A stretch of 64,000 nt of DNA. Source: Gammaproteobacteria bacterium (GTDB lineage Bacteria > Pseudomonadota > Gammaproteobacteria > VBWC01). A program made the position numbers and the translations under genes. The stretch is from positions 1 to 64,000 of the forward strand of contig VBWC01000007.1 in assembly GCA_006218035.1 (NCBI GenBank). Direction: 5' to 3'. The notes beneath the pieces are model-generated. The model searched no databases. It was not told where the DNA came from and was given only the letters and a program-made list of their open reading frames with translations. Below are positions 41,210 through 52,171 of this stretch, piece after piece; the stretch's first letter is position 1, and each line of letters begins with the position of its first letter.

Positions 41210-42409
41210 ATGGATGCATCTCCCCGTCGATCGGCCCGTGTAGCGATATCCGCCTGTTCGGTGGAGCAGCGCTTCCGTCTGGAAGAGATGCTCGAGCGCA
41301 ACGGCTGGTATGTCATTATCAATGCGCCATTGAAAACCGCGATACTGAGCCGGTTGAACGATGTGCGGCCCGACGCGCTGGTGGTTGATCTGGAAAATGC
41401 CTCCGACCACGACCTGGAAGTGCTCAAGTTCTTGCTGCCGCGCTGTACGATACCGGTGCTGATTACCGACGACGAGATCCGTCACGCATTGACCAGCGAA
41501 ACGGAGCTTGCTGAACGTTTCAACGAGAAGCTCGAGGCCGTGATCGAGCGGCGCTTTGTGCCGGACGCATTCGACCGGAAAAGTCCTGAAACAGCGCCAG
41601 CGGAAGCAGTAACCGCGGCGGTGCCTCTGTCCGTCGAGCCATCACCCGCCGCGATGCCGGCGCCGGTGACCGCGCCGCCGCAGGCAGCGGAGACTCCCCC
41701 CGTGGTGCCGAGCAACGTGATTGAAACGCCTTATTTTACGGTCGGAACCCTGGCGCGGGCCGAGCCGGAACCGGCCAGGGCGGTCGCCGATACCAAACGG
41801 GCCGGCACGGGCCGCCCGGGCAGCGTCTGGGTATTGGGGGCCTCGCTGGGCGGGCCGCAGGCGGTCGCGCGTTTCCTGGGCGGTATTCCACCGGAACTGG
41901 ATGTCGCCTTCGTGCTGGTGCAGCGCATCGGGCCGCAGCACGTGCCGATACTCGTCAAGCAACTTAACAACCGTTGCGCATTCGATGTGTTGGCGGCGGC
42001 GGACGGTCATATCATCCGCAGCGGTGATGTGATCGTCGCCCCGGTTGATCAGCGCATTTCACTCGGCAAGGACGGCAAGGTGAAGCTACTGGCCGCGGCG
42101 CAGGCGGTCGGCGTGAGCGCGCTGGACTACGCCATGCAGGCGATCGCCAGGCGCTATCGCGCCCATGCCGGCGCCATTGTATTCAGTGGCATGGGCGACG
42201 ACGGCATCAAGGGATGTCATGCGGTGCTGGATCGTGGCGGTACGGTCTGGACGCAGGACCCCGACAGCTGTGTGATCGACAGCATGCCCAAGCATGTCCG
42301 GCACGCGTGCACGATCGAGATCAGCGCCGACCCGGAGTCGTTGGCGGTCCATCTGGTGGAAAAACTGTCGGTGCAGGATTATGTCCGCGCCGGTAGTGCC
42401 AGCGGCTGA
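41210..42409 (+). CDS. ChpB/CheB-type methylesterase with altered active site
   Basis: A 399-residue protein: a degenerate receiver-like domain (1-110) without the usual acidic pocket, a Pro/Ala-rich linker (125-200), and a CheB methylesterase domain (205-390). The catalytic Ser is S212 (LGASLGGPQAV) and the Asp is D330 (SGMGDDGIKG). Where CheB has the catalytic His (VQHMP), this reads VQRIGPQHVP, so the position is R239, with a His five residues on. Activity is uncertain. With the PilG-like and Hpt-like genes it forms a reduced Chp group without CheA, CheW, CheR or receptor genes. Confidence 0.8.
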   Translation: MDASPRRSARVAISACSVEQRFRLEEMLERNGWYVIINAPLKTAILSRLNDVRPDALVVDLENASDHDLEVLKFLLPRCTIPVLITDDEIRHALTSETELAERFNEKLEAVIERRFVPDAFDRKSPETAPAEAVTAAVPLSVEPSPAAMPAPVTAPPQAAETPPVVPSNVIETPYFTVGTLARAEPEPARAVADTKRAGTGRPGSVWVLGASLGGPQAVARFLGGIPPELDVAFVLVQRIGPQHVPILVKQLNNRCAFDVLAAADGHIIRSGDVIVAPVDQRISLGKDGKVKLLAAAQAVGVSALDYAMQAIARRYRAHAGAIVFSGMGDDGIKGCHAVLDRGGTVWTQDPDSCVIDSMPKHVRHACTIEISADPESLAVHLVEKLSVQDYVRAGSASG

Positions 42410-42454
42410 CGCCGGCAACCCGTTCGCTCTGTTCGAGCGGCCTGACCGGTCGGC

Positions 42455-43216
42455 CTATCCCAGGTCTCCCCACCAGCTCTGCAACACCGCCAGTACCGCG
42501 ACCGGGGCGGTCTCGGTGCGCAGCACGCGCGGCCCGAGGCGCAGGCGCACAAAGCCGCGCTCTTCGGTACGCCGGATTTCCGTATCGCTCAAGCCGCCTT
42601 CAGGACCGATCAGCAGCATGACCGGCGTGCCTGGCGCCGGCGGGGTGAGATCCGACAGCGACTGTGTCGCATCGGGATCGAGCACCAGCTTGAGCGGCTT
42701 GTCCGACGCATCGGCGCCGGGGGGCGGATCGATATGCAACCAGTCCGCGAGTGTCGTCGGGTGGTGAATCGCCGGCACCGCGGTGCGGCCGCTCTGCTGG
42801 CAGGCGCTCGCGATCAACGCCTGCCAGTGCTCGACGCGCCTGGCCAGACGCTCATCGCGCAAACGCACTTCGCAGCGTTCGGTAAACAACGGCACGATGT
42901 CGGCCACGCCCAGCTCGACCGCCTTCTGCAGCGTGTAATCCATGCGCTCACCGCGCGAGATACCCTGACACAGCGTAATCCGCAGCGGCGATTCCCGGTT
43001 GCAATCAACAAAGGCGTTCACGTCGACGGTGGCGAGCTTGCCGGCCGGCGCACCCAGGACGCCATCGTATTCGCCGCCGCGGCCGTTGAATACTGTCAGC
43101 GGTGCGCCGGGCGGCAGCCGCAACACGCGTAAAAGGTGCTGGCTGGCTTGTGCATCCAGCGTGATGCGCTGGCCTGCGTGGAGCGGTCCGGGGAAATAGA
43201 TACGTGGTTTGTGCAT
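42455..43216 (-). CDS. rsmE: 16S rRNA (uracil-1498-N3)-methyltransferase RsmE
   Basis: A 253-residue SPOUT-fold enzyme that methylates U1498 of 16S rRNA. The knot motifs are LLIGPEGGLSDTEI and LRLGPRVLRTETAPVAVLAVLQ; the N-terminal PUA-like part includes SQHLLRVLRLPPG. RsmE is commonly beside bioA or the metK cluster in gammaproteobacteria, as here. It lies 12 bases downstream of bioA on the same strand. Confidence 0.95.
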   Translation of the reverse strand: MHKPRIYFPGPLHAGQRITLDAQASQHLLRVLRLPPGAPLTVFNGRGGEYDGVLGAPAGKLATVDVNAFVDCNRESPLRITLCQGISRGERMDYTLQKAVELGVADIVPLFTERCEVRLRDERLARRVEHWQALIASACQQSGRTAVPAIHHPTTLADWLHIDPPPGADASDKPLKLVLDPDATQSLSDLTPPAPGTPVMLLIGPEGGLSDTEIRRTEERGFVRLRLGPRVLRTETAPVAVLAVLQSWWGDLG

Positions 43217-43228
43217 CGGCGTTCGATA

Positions 43229-44578
43229 TCAGTCGGCGGTCGCGATGTCGATGCCTGCACGCGCGACCTCGGCCAGAAAACCGATCTCGCCCTCGGTGAT
43301 CACGTACGGCGGCATGAAATAGACGACGTTGCCGAGCGGTCGCAACAGCGCGCCGCGGCGCAGCGCATGCTGGTAGACACGCAGGCCGCGGCGTTCCTGC
43401 CATGGATACGGCACACGTGCGTTTTTGTCCCGGCACATTTCCAGCGCGACGATCATGCCGGTCTGTCGGACCTCGGCGACATGGGGGTGATCGCAAAACG
43501 GTTGCGTGGCAGCACGTAACGCCTCAATGAGTTTGGCGTTGTTACGGATGACGTCGTCCCCGGCAAAGATATCCAGCGTGGCGAGCGCGGCACGGCATGC
43601 CAGCGCGTTGCCGGTGTAGCTGTGCGAATGCAGGAACGCCTTCAGTGTCGCGTAATCATCATAGAACGCTGCATAGACGGTGTCAGTGGTGAGTACCGCC
43701 GACAGCGGCAGATAGCCACCGGTCAGGCCCTTGGCGAGACACAGGAAATCGGGCGTGATGCCGGCCTGTTCGCAGGCGAACATGGTGCCGGTGCGGCCGA
43801 AACCGACCGCGACCTCGTCGGCGATCAGGTGTATGCCGGCGCTGTCGCAGGCCTCGCGCAGCAACTTGAGATAGACAGGATCGTACATGCGCATGCCGCC
43901 GGCGCACTGCACCAGCGGTTCGATGATGACCGCACAGACCTCGTCGGTGTGTTGCTCGATCGCTGCCCGCATCGGCTCAAACCGCCGCTCGGAGTACGCG
44001 CACCACGATTCGCCTTGCTCGCGATGGAAGCAGTCCGGCGACGCGACGGTGATGACGTCCATCAGCAGCGGGCGATAGGTTTCCTTGTACAAGGCGACGT
44101 TGCCGACCGCCAGCGCGCCGAGTGTTTCGCCGTGGTAGCTGTTATCCAGCGTGATGAACTTGGTCTTCGTTGATCTGCCACGGTTGCGCCAGTAGTGGTA
44201 GCTCATCTTCAGCGCGACTTCTATGGCCGACGAGCCGCTGTCGGCATAAAAGCATCGCGACAGCCCGGCCGGTGACAGCGCGACGAGACGCTCGGCCAGC
44301 TCAATCGCGGGTTGATGCGAGCAGCCGGCGAGCAGCACGTGTTCCAGCGTGTCGAGCTGGTCGCGCAGAGCGGCATTGATGCGCGGGTTGGCGTGGCCGA
44401 ACAGGTTCACCCACCAGGAACTGATCGCATCCAGATAGCGCTTGCCGTCGAAGTCCTCGAGCCAGACGCCGTCGCCACGTCTCATCGGGATCATGGGCAG
44501 TGACTCGTGGTCCTTCATCTGCGTGCACGGGTGCCACAGCACGGCGCGGTCGCGTTCGATCAGATCACGGTTGTTCAT
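43229..44578 (-). CDS. bioA: Adenosylmethionine-8-amino-7-oxononanoate aminotransferase
   Basis: A 449-residue PLP enzyme of biotin synthesis that uses SAM as amino donor. Conserved parts are VLWHPCTQMKDHES, SSWWVNLFGHANPRIN, LDNSYHGETLGALAVG, LIADEVAVGFGRTGTMFACEQ and the PLP-Lys region FLCLAKGLTGGYLPLSAVL. It is an isolated biotin gene here, possibly cotranscribed because of the neighbouring SAM genes. Confidence 0.96.
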   Translation of the reverse strand: MNNRDLIERDRAVLWHPCTQMKDHESLPMIPMRRGDGVWLEDFDGKRYLDAISSWWVNLFGHANPRINAALRDQLDTLEHVLLAGCSHQPAIELAERLVALSPAGLSRCFYADSGSSAIEVALKMSYHYWRNRGRSTKTKFITLDNSYHGETLGALAVGNVALYKETYRPLLMDVITVASPDCFHREQGESWCAYSERRFEPMRAAIEQHTDEVCAVIIEPLVQCAGGMRMYDPVYLKLLREACDSAGIHLIADEVAVGFGRTGTMFACEQAGITPDFLCLAKGLTGGYLPLSAVLTTDTVYAAFYDDYATLKAFLHSHSYTGNALACRAALATLDIFAGDDVIRNNAKLIEALRAATQPFCDHPHVAEVRQTGMIVALEMCRDKNARVPYPWQERRGLRVYQHALRRGALLRPLGNVVYFMPPYVITEGEIGFLAEVARAGIDIATAD

Positions 44579-44675
44579 CGGTGGCCGGCTCCCGGCGCAG
44601 TAGCAGAATGGTCGGGGGTACGAGCGTACCTGCTGGCGGAACCGGGCTCAATAGGGCGGGGGGCCTTTACTGCCT

Positions 44676-45551
44676 TTAGCTTTTGCTGCGTTTCTTGAAC
44701 TCGCCGAGATTCAGGTTGTTCCAGATCGCGAGCGTCGCTTCGCTGCTGTTCATCGTGTAGAAATGCAGGCCGGGCGCGCCGCCGTCGAGCAGCTGGCGGC
44801 ACAGCACTGTAGTAACCTCCAGGCCGAAGGCGCGGATCGCGTCGATATCGTCGCCGTAGCCCTCGAGGCGCTTGCGTATCCAGCGCGGGATCTCGGCGCC
44901 GCAGGCATCGGAAAAACGCGCCAGCTGCGTGTGATTGGTGATCGGCATGATGCCGGGCACGATCGGCAGATCGAGGCCGAGCTTTTCACAGCTGTCGACG
45001 AAGCGGAAATAGGCATCGGCATTGTAGAAATATTGTGTCAGCGCGGCGTCCGCACCGGCGTCGACCTTGCGCTTGAAATTCAGCAGGTCGGCCTGCGCCG
45101 ACGGTGCCTGCGGGTGAAATTCCGGGTAGGCGGCGACTTCGATGAAGAAATGGTCGCCGGTCTCGGCGCGTATGAATTCGACCAGTTCATTGGCATGGCC
45201 GAACGCGCCGGGATCGCGTAGCCCGGACGGCATGTCACCGCGCAGTGCGACCAGATGGCGTATGCCCTGGTCGATATAATTCTTGAGAATCTCGCGAATA
45301 CTTTCTTTAGTGGACGCGACGCAGGACAGATGCGGTGCGACGTCGATGCCGGTGTGCTGCTTGATATCGATGACTGCGTTGAAGGTTCTTTCCCGCGTGG
45401 TGCCGCCCGCGCCGAAGGTTACCGAAAAAAAACACGGGTCCAGTTTGGCGAGCTTCGCCCCGACCGCGCGCAGCTTGCTGGCGCCCTCGTCCGATTTGGG
45501 CGGGAAGAATTCGAAACTGAACGCCACGGGAAAGATTTTCTGGGATTGCAT
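44676..45551 (-). CDS. metF: Methylenetetrahydrofolate reductase MetF
   Basis: A 291-residue flavoprotein reducing methylene-THF to methyl-THF for methionine synthesis. It has VAFSFEFFPPKSDEGASKLR, FFSVTFGAGGTTRERT, ALRGDMPSG and ALTQYFYNADAYFRFVD. It follows ahcY by about 60 bases with a hairpin between, on the same strand. The product feeds the same methyl cycle as metK and ahcY. Confidence 0.96.
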   Translation of the reverse strand: MQSQKIFPVAFSFEFFPPKSDEGASKLRAVGAKLAKLDPCFFSVTFGAGGTTRERTFNAVIDIKQHTGIDVAPHLSCVASTKESIREILKNYIDQGIRHLVALRGDMPSGLRDPGAFGHANELVEFIRAETGDHFFIEVAAYPEFHPQAPSAQADLLNFKRKVDAGADAALTQYFYNADAYFRFVDSCEKLGLDLPIVPGIMPITNHTQLARFSDACGAEIPRWIRKRLEGYGDDIDAIRAFGLEVTTVLCRQLLDGGAPGLHFYTMNSSEATLAIWNNLNLGEFKKRSKS

Positions 45552-45577
45552 CGCTGTCCTGTGTCGCGGGTTAGGGA

Positions 45578-45603
45578 GAGCCGCTGCCGATGGGCAGCGG
45601 CTC
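45578..45603 (-). other. Intercistronic hairpin between ahcY and metF
   Basis: GAGCCGCTGCC and GGCAGCGGCTC pair over 11 bases around a four-base loop. On the minus strand it lies between the ahcY stop and the metF start, without a T-run, so it is more likely an mRNA processing or stabilising structure than a full terminator. Confidence 0.6.
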
Positions 45604-45609
45604 CAGCCA

Positions 45610-47028
45610 TCAATACCGGTAATGATCCGGCTTGTAAGGCCCGGCGGCGGCGACGCCGATGTATTTGGCCTGTTCCGGTGTCAGCATCGTCAGATCTGCG
45701 CCGACCTTCTTGAGATGTGCGCGCGCCACCTTTTCATCAAGGTGCTTGGGCAGAACGTAGACCTTGTTCTGGTACTTGCTGCGGTATTTGAACAGCTCGA
45801 TCTGCGCGAGTACCTGGTTGGTAAACGAGTTGGACATGACGAAGCTCGGATGGCCGGTGGCGCAGCCGAGATTCACAAGGCGGCCTTCGGCCAGCAGAAT
45901 GATGCGCTTGCCGTTTGGCAGCTCGATATGGTCGACCTGCGGTTTGATATTGTCCCAGGTGTACTTGCGCATGCCGGCGACGTCGATTTCCGAGTCGAAA
46001 TGCCCGATATTGCAGACGATGGCGTTGTGGCGCATGCGTACCATGTGATCGTGAGTGATGACGTCGACATTGCCGGTCGCTGTGACAAAGATGTCGGCCT
46101 TGTCGGCCGCATAGTCCATCGTGACAACGCGATAGCCTTCCATCGCTGCCTGCAGCGCGCAGATCGGATCGATTTCGGTGACCCACACGGCCGCGCCGAA
46201 GCCGCGGAACGCGTGCGCGCAACCCTTGCCGACATCGCCATAACCGAGCACCAGTGCGACCTTGCCGGCGATCATCACGTCGGTCGCGCGCTTGATGCCA
46301 TCCAGCAGCGACTCGCGGCAGCCGTACAGATTGTCGAACTTGCTCTTGGTGACGGAGTCATTGACGTTGATCGCGGGAAACGGCAGGCGGCCGTCCTTCT
46401 CCATCTGGTAAAGCCGGTGCACGCCGGTGGTGGTTTCTTCCGTCACGCCCAGGATGTTGGCCAGCACCTTGCTATACCAGCCGGGTTTGCTCTCGATCCG
46501 GCGCCTGATCGCCGCGTACAGTACGGTTTCTTCCTCGTTGGCCGGTTTGTCGAGCAGCGACAGGTCTTTTTCCGCGCGCGCACCGAGTGTGATCAGCACG
46601 GTGGCGTCGCCGCCGTCATCGAGAATCATGTTCGGCGTACCACCGTCGTGCCACTCGAAGATCCGGTGTGTGTAATCCCAGTATTCCTCCAGTGACTCGC
46701 CCTTGTAGGCGAACACCGGTATACCGCTTTTAGCTATCGCAGCCGCCGCGTGATCCTGGGTCGAAAAAATATTGCACGAGGCCCAACGTACCTCTGCGCC
46801 CAGCGCCGCAAGGGTTTCGATCAACACCGCGGTCTGGATCGTCATATGCAGCGAACCGGCGACGCGCGCGCCTTTCAGTGGCTTTTGTCCGGCATATTCC
46901 TCGCGCAGTGCCATCAGGCCCGGCATTTCGGTTTCCGCGATGGCGATTTCCTTGCGACCCCAGCCGGCCAGCGCGATATCCGCGACCTTGTAGTCGGCTT
47001 TGAGGTTTTTTACTGGCTGCGTGCTCAT
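45610..47028 (-). CDS. ahcY: Adenosylhomocysteinase
   Basis: A 472-residue NAD-dependent enzyme that splits S-adenosylhomocysteine to homocysteine and adenosine, clearing the product of SAM-dependent methylation (including ArsM). Motifs: [69 protein letters not shown] (NAD-binding) and the C-terminal PDHYRY. It is the middle gene of metK-ahcY-metF. Confidence 0.97.
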   Translation of the reverse strand: MSTQPVKNLKADYKVADIALAGWGRKEIAIAETEMPGLMALREEYAGQKPLKGARVAGSLHMTIQTAVLIETLAALGAEVRWASCNIFSTQDHAAAAIAKSGIPVFAYKGESLEEYWDYTHRIFEWHDGGTPNMILDDGGDATVLITLGARAEKDLSLLDKPANEEETVLYAAIRRRIESKPGWYSKVLANILGVTEETTTGVHRLYQMEKDGRLPFPAINVNDSVTKSKFDNLYGCRESLLDGIKRATDVMIAGKVALVLGYGDVGKGCAHAFRGFGAAVWVTEIDPICALQAAMEGYRVVTMDYAADKADIFVTATGNVDVITHDHMVRMRHNAIVCNIGHFDSEIDVAGMRKYTWDNIKPQVDHIELPNGKRIILLAEGRLVNLGCATGHPSFVMSNSFTNQVLAQIELFKYRSKYQNKVYVLPKHLDEKVARAHLKKVGADLTMLTPEQAKYIGVAAAGPYKPDHYRY

Positions 47029-47086
47029 TAAATACTCTCCTTGACTGAATTCCTGGTGTTGGCTGTGGATTGTTTATGACGCGCGA

Positions 47087-48259
47087 TCAGGCCGCGGACG
47101 ACAGGCCGGCGGCGGACCGCAGTACGTTAACCTTGTCGGTCCGTTCCCAGCTGAACCCCGGTTCTTCGCGGCCGAAATGGCCGTAGGCAGCGGTGTTGCG
47201 GTAGATAGGCCGCAACAGATCCAGCATCTTGACCAGGCCTTTCGGGCGCAGATCGAAGTGTTCGCGGACCAGCGCGATAATCTGGTCGTCATCGATCTTG
47301 CCGGTGCCGAACGTGTTGATGCTGATCGATGTCGGTTCCGCGACGCCGATTGCGTAAGACACCTGGATTTCGCATCGGTCCGCCAGGTCGGCCGCGACGA
47401 TATTCTTGGCGACGTAACGTCCCGCGTAGGCGGCGGAGCGATCGACCTTGGACGGATCCTTGCCGGAAAACGCGCCACCGCCGTGCCGGGCCATGCCGCC
47501 GTAGGTGTCGACGATGATTTTCCGGCCGGTGAGACCGCAATCGCCCATCGGGCCGCCAATGACGAAGCGGCCGGTCGGATTGATGAAAAACCGCGTATGT
47601 TTGTTGATCCATTCCTTCGGCAGTACCGGCAGGATAATCTCGTCCATGACGGCTTCCTTCAGCGCCTTGAGCTCGATGTCCGGGCTGTGCTGGGTCGACA
47701 ATACGACGGCGTCGATGCCGACCGGCTGGTCGTCTTCATAGCGGAACGTTATCTGGCTCTTGGCGTCGGGGCGCAGCCATGGCAGCGTGCGGTTCTTGCG
47801 GACCTCGGCCTGGCGCTTGACCAGGCGATGCGCATAGGTAATCGGCGCGGGCATGAAGACGTCGGTTTCGTTGGTGGCGTAACCGAACATCAGGCCCTGA
47901 TCGCCGGCACCCTGCTCGTGTCCCGCGGATTCATTGACGCCCATCGCGATATCAGGCGACTGTTTGCCGATAGCGTTCAACACCGCGCAGGATTCCCAGT
48001 CGAAGCCCATGTCCGAACTGTTATAGCCGATCTCGCGGATGGTCTGGCGCACCAGTTCCTCGATGTCCACCCAGGCGCTGGTTGTCACTTCGCCGGCAAC
48101 CATTACCATGCCGGTCTTGACCAGGGTCTCGCAGGCGACGCGTGCCGGTGGATCCTGAGCGAGTATCGCGTCAAGTATCGCATCGGAGATCTGGTCCGCG
48201 ATCTTGTCGGGGTGGCCTTCGGCAACCGATTCCGATGTAAATAAGTAACTGTTCGACAT
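47087..48259 (-). CDS. metK: S-adenosylmethionine synthetase
   Basis: A 390-residue enzyme making SAM from methionine and [39 protein letters not shown] and [19 protein letters not shown] (the phosphate loop) are signature motifs. A GGGGGAT lies before the ATG. It is the first gene of the leftward methyl-cycle unit; I did not find a recognisable SAM or SAH riboswitch in its leader. Confidence 0.97.
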   Translation of the reverse strand: MSNSYLFTSESVAEGHPDKIADQISDAILDAILAQDPPARVACETLVKTGMVMVAGEVTTSAWVDIEELVRQTIREIGYNSSDMGFDWESCAVLNAIGKQSPDIAMGVNESAGHEQGAGDQGLMFGYATNETDVFMPAPITYAHRLVKRQAEVRKNRTLPWLRPDAKSQITFRYEDDQPVGIDAVVLSTQHSPDIELKALKEAVMDEIILPVLPKEWINKHTRFFINPTGRFVIGGPMGDCGLTGRKIIVDTYGGMARHGGGAFSGKDPSKVDRSAAYAGRYVAKNIVAADLADRCEIQVSYAIGVAEPTSISINTFGTGKIDDDQIIALVREHFDLRPKGLVKMLDLLRPIYRNTAAYGHFGREEPGFSWERTDKVNVLRSAAGLSSAA

Positions 48260-48988
48260 TCACTGATCCCCCGTAATTCGTAATGCACCAATATGTTGGA
48301 AAATGATAGAAACCGGCGTTGCCATACAATAAATCAGCTCGTACGCCCGTTTCGGCGCGGCAAATTCTTCGGCTTGCGCTTGCAGTCCCCGGAAATTCTG
48401 CCGCCGCGTCCGGGATGCCTCATGTCGCAGTTCGGGCCGCGGGATTTCGTCTATTGTTCCATCGATTCGGATATAAAGCGGCGCATTTTAACGTATCCGC
48501 CACCGTGATCGCCAGCCGCCGTTGTCGCTGCCGTCGTGCAGGCAGTTTGGGCCGCCCGTTACGGCGGGAGAATATGGCCCTCTCTGGCACTTCGCGGTTC
48601 ATCGAGTATAATGGCCGCCCGCTGACATCCGATCGCCAGTGCTATATATAAAGGGATAGTAAAACAGGCGGTTATACCGACGCACTATTGCTGAATGGTG
48701 TGGGCGGGGTAGAATATATTGTTCGGCTCCGCGATTTTGGGGTGGCTTGCTGGTCGGTTCGGTTGGGGAACAACAACATTCGAGGATTAGCCGGATCAAG
48801 CCTGCAATCGCGCGGTCTTCCACTGGTTTAGCAAGATAAACGCGCCAGCACTATTCACGCGGATTCCTTGAGCGCAGGTGTGGTTTCCGGGGCCGGTCGG
48901 ATCGGGTCGCCGGTGTTTGGGATTTTAACGAGAACATTCCGGGAGTGTCGTTTGTATGGGTTTATCGATTTCACCTAAGGAGAGAAAC
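48260..48988. promoter_or_regulatory. Divergent intergenic region metK/tkt with possible tkt promoter
   Basis: No gene is convincing in these 730 bases. The best promoter toward tkt is TTGCTG (48688-48693), a 16-base spacer, and TAGAAT (48710-48715), which would give a leader of about 270 bases. An AAGGAGAG ribosome-binding site stands just before tkt. No riboswitch was recognised on either strand. Confidence 0.4.
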
Positions 48989-50986
48989 ATGCCCTCTCGC
49001 AGAGATTTAGCCAACGCTATTCGCGCGCTCAGCATGGATGCTGTGCAGAAGGCCAATTCGGGCCATCCGGGTATGCCGATGGGTATGGCGGACATTGCGG
49101 AAGTCCTCTGGAACGATTTCCTGACGCACAACCCGGCTAATCCGCACTGGGCGAACCGTGATCGATTTATTCTCTCCAACGGCCATGGTTCGATGTTGCA
49201 GTACTCGCTGCTGCATCTGTCCGGCTACGATCTTTCGATAGACGATATCAAGAATTTCCGCCAGTTCCATTCGAAAACACCCGGTCATCCGGAGATCCAT
49301 TACACGCCAGGCATCGAGACCACCACCGGTCCACTGGGTCAGGGCGTCACGAATGGCGTCGGTATGGCGCTCGCCGAGAAGGTGCTGGCAGCCCATTTCA
49401 ACCGTGACGGCCACGCTATCGTGGATCATTCCACCTACGTTTTCCTGGGTGATGGCTGCCTGATGGAGGGTATTTCCCACGAGGCGTGTTCGCTGGCCGG
49501 GACGCTGGGACTGGGCAAGCTGATTTGTTTTTACGACGACAATGGTATCTCTATCGACGGCCATGTCGAAGGCTGGTTCACCGATGACACGCCGAAACGG
49601 TTCGAGGCCTACGGCTGGCATGTGGTGCGGGATGTCGACGGTCATGACAGCGATGCGGTAAAGCGCGCCGTTACCGAGGCGCGCTCAGTGTCGGACAAGC
49701 CGACGCTGATCTGCTGCAAGACGATTATCGGCTGGGGCGCGCCGAATCTGGCCGGGTCGCACGATTGTCATGGTGCGGCACTGGGCGATGAGGAAATCGC
49801 CGCGACGCGCGTGAAGATCAACTGGCCGCATGCGCCGTTTGTCGTGCCGAAAGAGATCTATGCCGGTTGGGACGCCAAGACGAAGGGCGGCAAATCGGAA
49901 GAAGAGTGGAACAAGAAATTTGCGGCCTACCGGACCGCTCATCCCGAGCTGGCAGCGGAATTCGAGCGGCGCATGTCCGGCGCACTGCCCGCTGACTGGG
50001 CCGAGAAGTCGGTGGCCTTTATCAAGGCGGTCAACCAGAAGGCGGAGAAGGTCGCCACCCGCAAGGCCTCCCAGAACACCTTGAACGGATTTGGCCCGCT
50101 GGTGCCCGAGCTGATCGGCGGTTCCGCCGATCTGGCCGGCTCGAACCTGACGCTGTGGTCGGGCTCGAAGGGTGTCTCGAGCGATGACCCGGATGGTAAT
50201 TACCTGTATTACGGTGTGCGCGAGTTTGGTATGTCGGCGATCATGAACGGTATTGCGCTGCACGCCGGGTTTATTCCGTATGGCGGTACGTTCCTGGTGT
50301 TTTCGGACTATGCGCGCAATGCCGTGCGCATGGCGGCGATCACCAGGGCGCGCAGCATTTTCGTCTACACCCACGATTCGATCGGTCTGGGCGAGGACGG
50401 CCCGACGCACCAGCCCATCGAGCATGTTGCGTCATTGCGCATTATTCCCAATATGACGTTGTGGCGTCCCTGCGATGCCGTCGAGACCGCCATCGCCTGG
50501 AAGGCTGCGATCGAAAATGACCAGGGACCGTCCAGTCTGATACTGACACGGCAGGCGCTGCCCCATCAGGTCCGCAGCCAGGAGCAGATAACGAATGTCG
50601 AGCGCGGCGGTTATGTGCTGGTGGACTGGCCGGGCAAGCCGGATGCGATCATTATCGCCACGGGTTCCGAAGTGGCGCTGGCGGTTGATGCCGCCAAACA
50701 GATGAGCAGCAAGGGCACACGGGTCCGCGTCGTGTCGATGCCGTCGGTGGAGATATTCGCCCGCCAGGATGCCGCGTATCGCGATGCCGTGCTGCCACCG
50801 GACGTTACTGCCCGGCTGGCCGTGGAAGCGGGCGTGCCGGACGGCTGGTGGAAGTATGTCGGGATGAAAGGCAAGGTGATCGGCATGACGACGTTCGGCG
50901 AATCCGCGCCCGCCGGCGATCTGTTCAAGCACTTTGGATTTACCGTGGATAACGTGGTCAAGGCCGTTCGCGACGTTTTGTCCTGA
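48989..50986 (+). CDS. tkt: Transketolase
   Basis: A 665-residue thiamine-diphosphate enzyme of the pentose phosphate pathway and Calvin cycle. Motifs: [66 protein letters not shown] (ThDP/Mg site) and [17 protein letters not shown]. The frame is open 11 codons further upstream, but AAGGAGAG six bases before the ATG at 48989 fixes the start. It heads tkt-gap-pgk-pyk-fba, whose order fits a Calvin/gluconeogenic unit. Confidence 0.97.
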   Translation: MPSRRDLANAIRALSMDAVQKANSGHPGMPMGMADIAEVLWNDFLTHNPANPHWANRDRFILSNGHGSMLQYSLLHLSGYDLSIDDIKNFRQFHSKTPGHPEIHYTPGIETTTGPLGQGVTNGVGMALAEKVLAAHFNRDGHAIVDHSTYVFLGDGCLMEGISHEACSLAGTLGLGKLICFYDDNGISIDGHVEGWFTDDTPKRFEAYGWHVVRDVDGHDSDAVKRAVTEARSVSDKPTLICCKTIIGWGAPNLAGSHDCHGAALGDEEIAATRVKINWPHAPFVVPKEIYAGWDAKTKGGKSEEEWNKKFAAYRTAHPELAAEFERRMSGALPADWAEKSVAFIKAVNQKAEKVATRKASQNTLNGFGPLVPELIGGSADLAGSNLTLWSGSKGVSSDDPDGNYLYYGVREFGMSAIMNGIALHAGFIPYGGTFLVFSDYARNAVRMAAITRARSIFVYTHDSIGLGEDGPTHQPIEHVASLRIIPNMTLWRPCDAVETAIAWKAAIENDQGPSSLILTRQALPHQVRSQEQITNVERGGYVLVDWPGKPDAIIIATGSEVALAVDAAKQMSSKGTRVRVVSMPSVEIFARQDAAYRDAVLPPDVTARLAVEAGVPDGWWKYVGMKGKVIGMTTFGESAPAGDLFKHFGFTVDNVVKAVRDVLS

Positions 50987-51045
50987 CGGACCGGAATCGG
51001 CAGACGATAGTAGAGTAAATAGAAGAAATAACGGAGGCTCAGGTT

Positions 51046-52062
51046 ATGGCAATTAAAGTCGCAATCAACGGTTATGGGCGCATCGGTCGCAACGTGCTGC
51101 GCGCGCTTTATGAAAGCGGCCGCACCAGGGAAATCCAGATTGTCGCGATTAACGATCTGGGTGACGCGAATACCAATGCGCATCTGACCCAGTACGACTC
51201 GGTTCACGGCAAGTTTCCCGGAACCGTTGCCGTTGAAGGCGATTATATTGTGGTCAATGGCGACAAGATCCGCGTGTTCGCCGAACGCGATCCGGCCAAG
51301 TTGCCGTGGCGCGATCTCGGCGTCGACGTCGTGCACGAATGCACCGGGTTTTTCACCAGCAAGGCCAAGGCATCGGCGCATATCACCGGTGGCGGCGCCA
51401 GGAAGGTGATCATTTCCGCGCCCGGCGGCAGCGATGTTGATGCGACGATCGTTTACGGCGTCAACCACAAGACCCTGAAGGCGTCGCACACGGTCATTTC
51501 CAATGCGTCCTGCACGACCAACTGTCTGGCGCCGTTGATCAAGCCGCTGCATGAGAAAATCGGCGTGGTGAACGGGCTGATGACGACGATTCATTCGTAC
51601 ACCAACGACCAGGTGCTGACCGACGTTTACCACTCCGACCTGCGCCGCGCGCGGTCGGCGACGATGTCGCAGATCCCGACCAAAACCGGTGCCGCCGCCG
51701 CCGTTGGCCTGGTGTTGCCGGAACTGAACGGCAAGCTCGACGGTTTTGCGATCCGCGTGCCGACGATCAATGTGTCACTGGTCGATCTGACCTTTCTGGC
51801 GGCACGCGAAACCAGCAAGGAAGAGATTGACGGCATCATGAAAGAGGCGTCGCAGGGCAGCCTGAAGGGCATCCTGGCGTACAACGACAAGCCGCTGGTC
51901 TCGATCGACTTTAACCACGATCCTGCCTCGTCGACCTATGAGTCCACGTTGACCAAGGTCATGGAAGGCAAGACCGTCAAGGTGCTGTCCTGGTATGACA
52001 ACGAATGGGGTTTTTCCAATCGCATGCTCGATACCACGGTTGCGTTGATGGCGGCGAAGTAG
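51046..52062 (+). CDS. gap: Glyceraldehyde-3-phosphate dehydrogenase, type I
   Basis: A 338-residue NAD(P)-dependent enzyme. [17 protein letters not shown] is the Rossmann start and [12 protein letters not shown] carries the catalytic Cys156. [19 protein letters not shown] is typical of the proteobacterial glycolytic/Calvin type. It lies about 60 bases after tkt with GGAGG upstream. Confidence 0.97.
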   Translation: MAIKVAINGYGRIGRNVLRALYESGRTREIQIVAINDLGDANTNAHLTQYDSVHGKFPGTVAVEGDYIVVNGDKIRVFAERDPAKLPWRDLGVDVVHECTGFFTSKAKASAHITGGGARKVIISAPGGSDVDATIVYGVNHKTLKASHTVISNASCTTNCLAPLIKPLHEKIGVVNGLMTTIHSYTNDQVLTDVYHSDLRRARSATMSQIPTKTGAAAAVGLVLPELNGKLDGFAIRVPTINVSLVDLTFLAARETSKEEIDGIMKEASQGSLKGILAYNDKPLVSIDFNHDPASSTYESTLTKVMEGKTVKVLSWYDNEWGFSNRMLDTTVALMAAK

Positions 52063-52171
52063 GGCCGGGCGGAAGTTTGGCGAGCAGCGGTCCGCGCGGG
52101 GCTTCCCCGTTGTTCGCCAGCTCACGTAGCAGGAGTGTTTGCGCTGTTTTCGGATTGCAGGGAGTTTGGAA

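Noticed and set aside
48260-48500. SAM or SAH riboswitch before metK
   Set aside because: None of the core motifs I know for these classes was recognisable on the minus strand.
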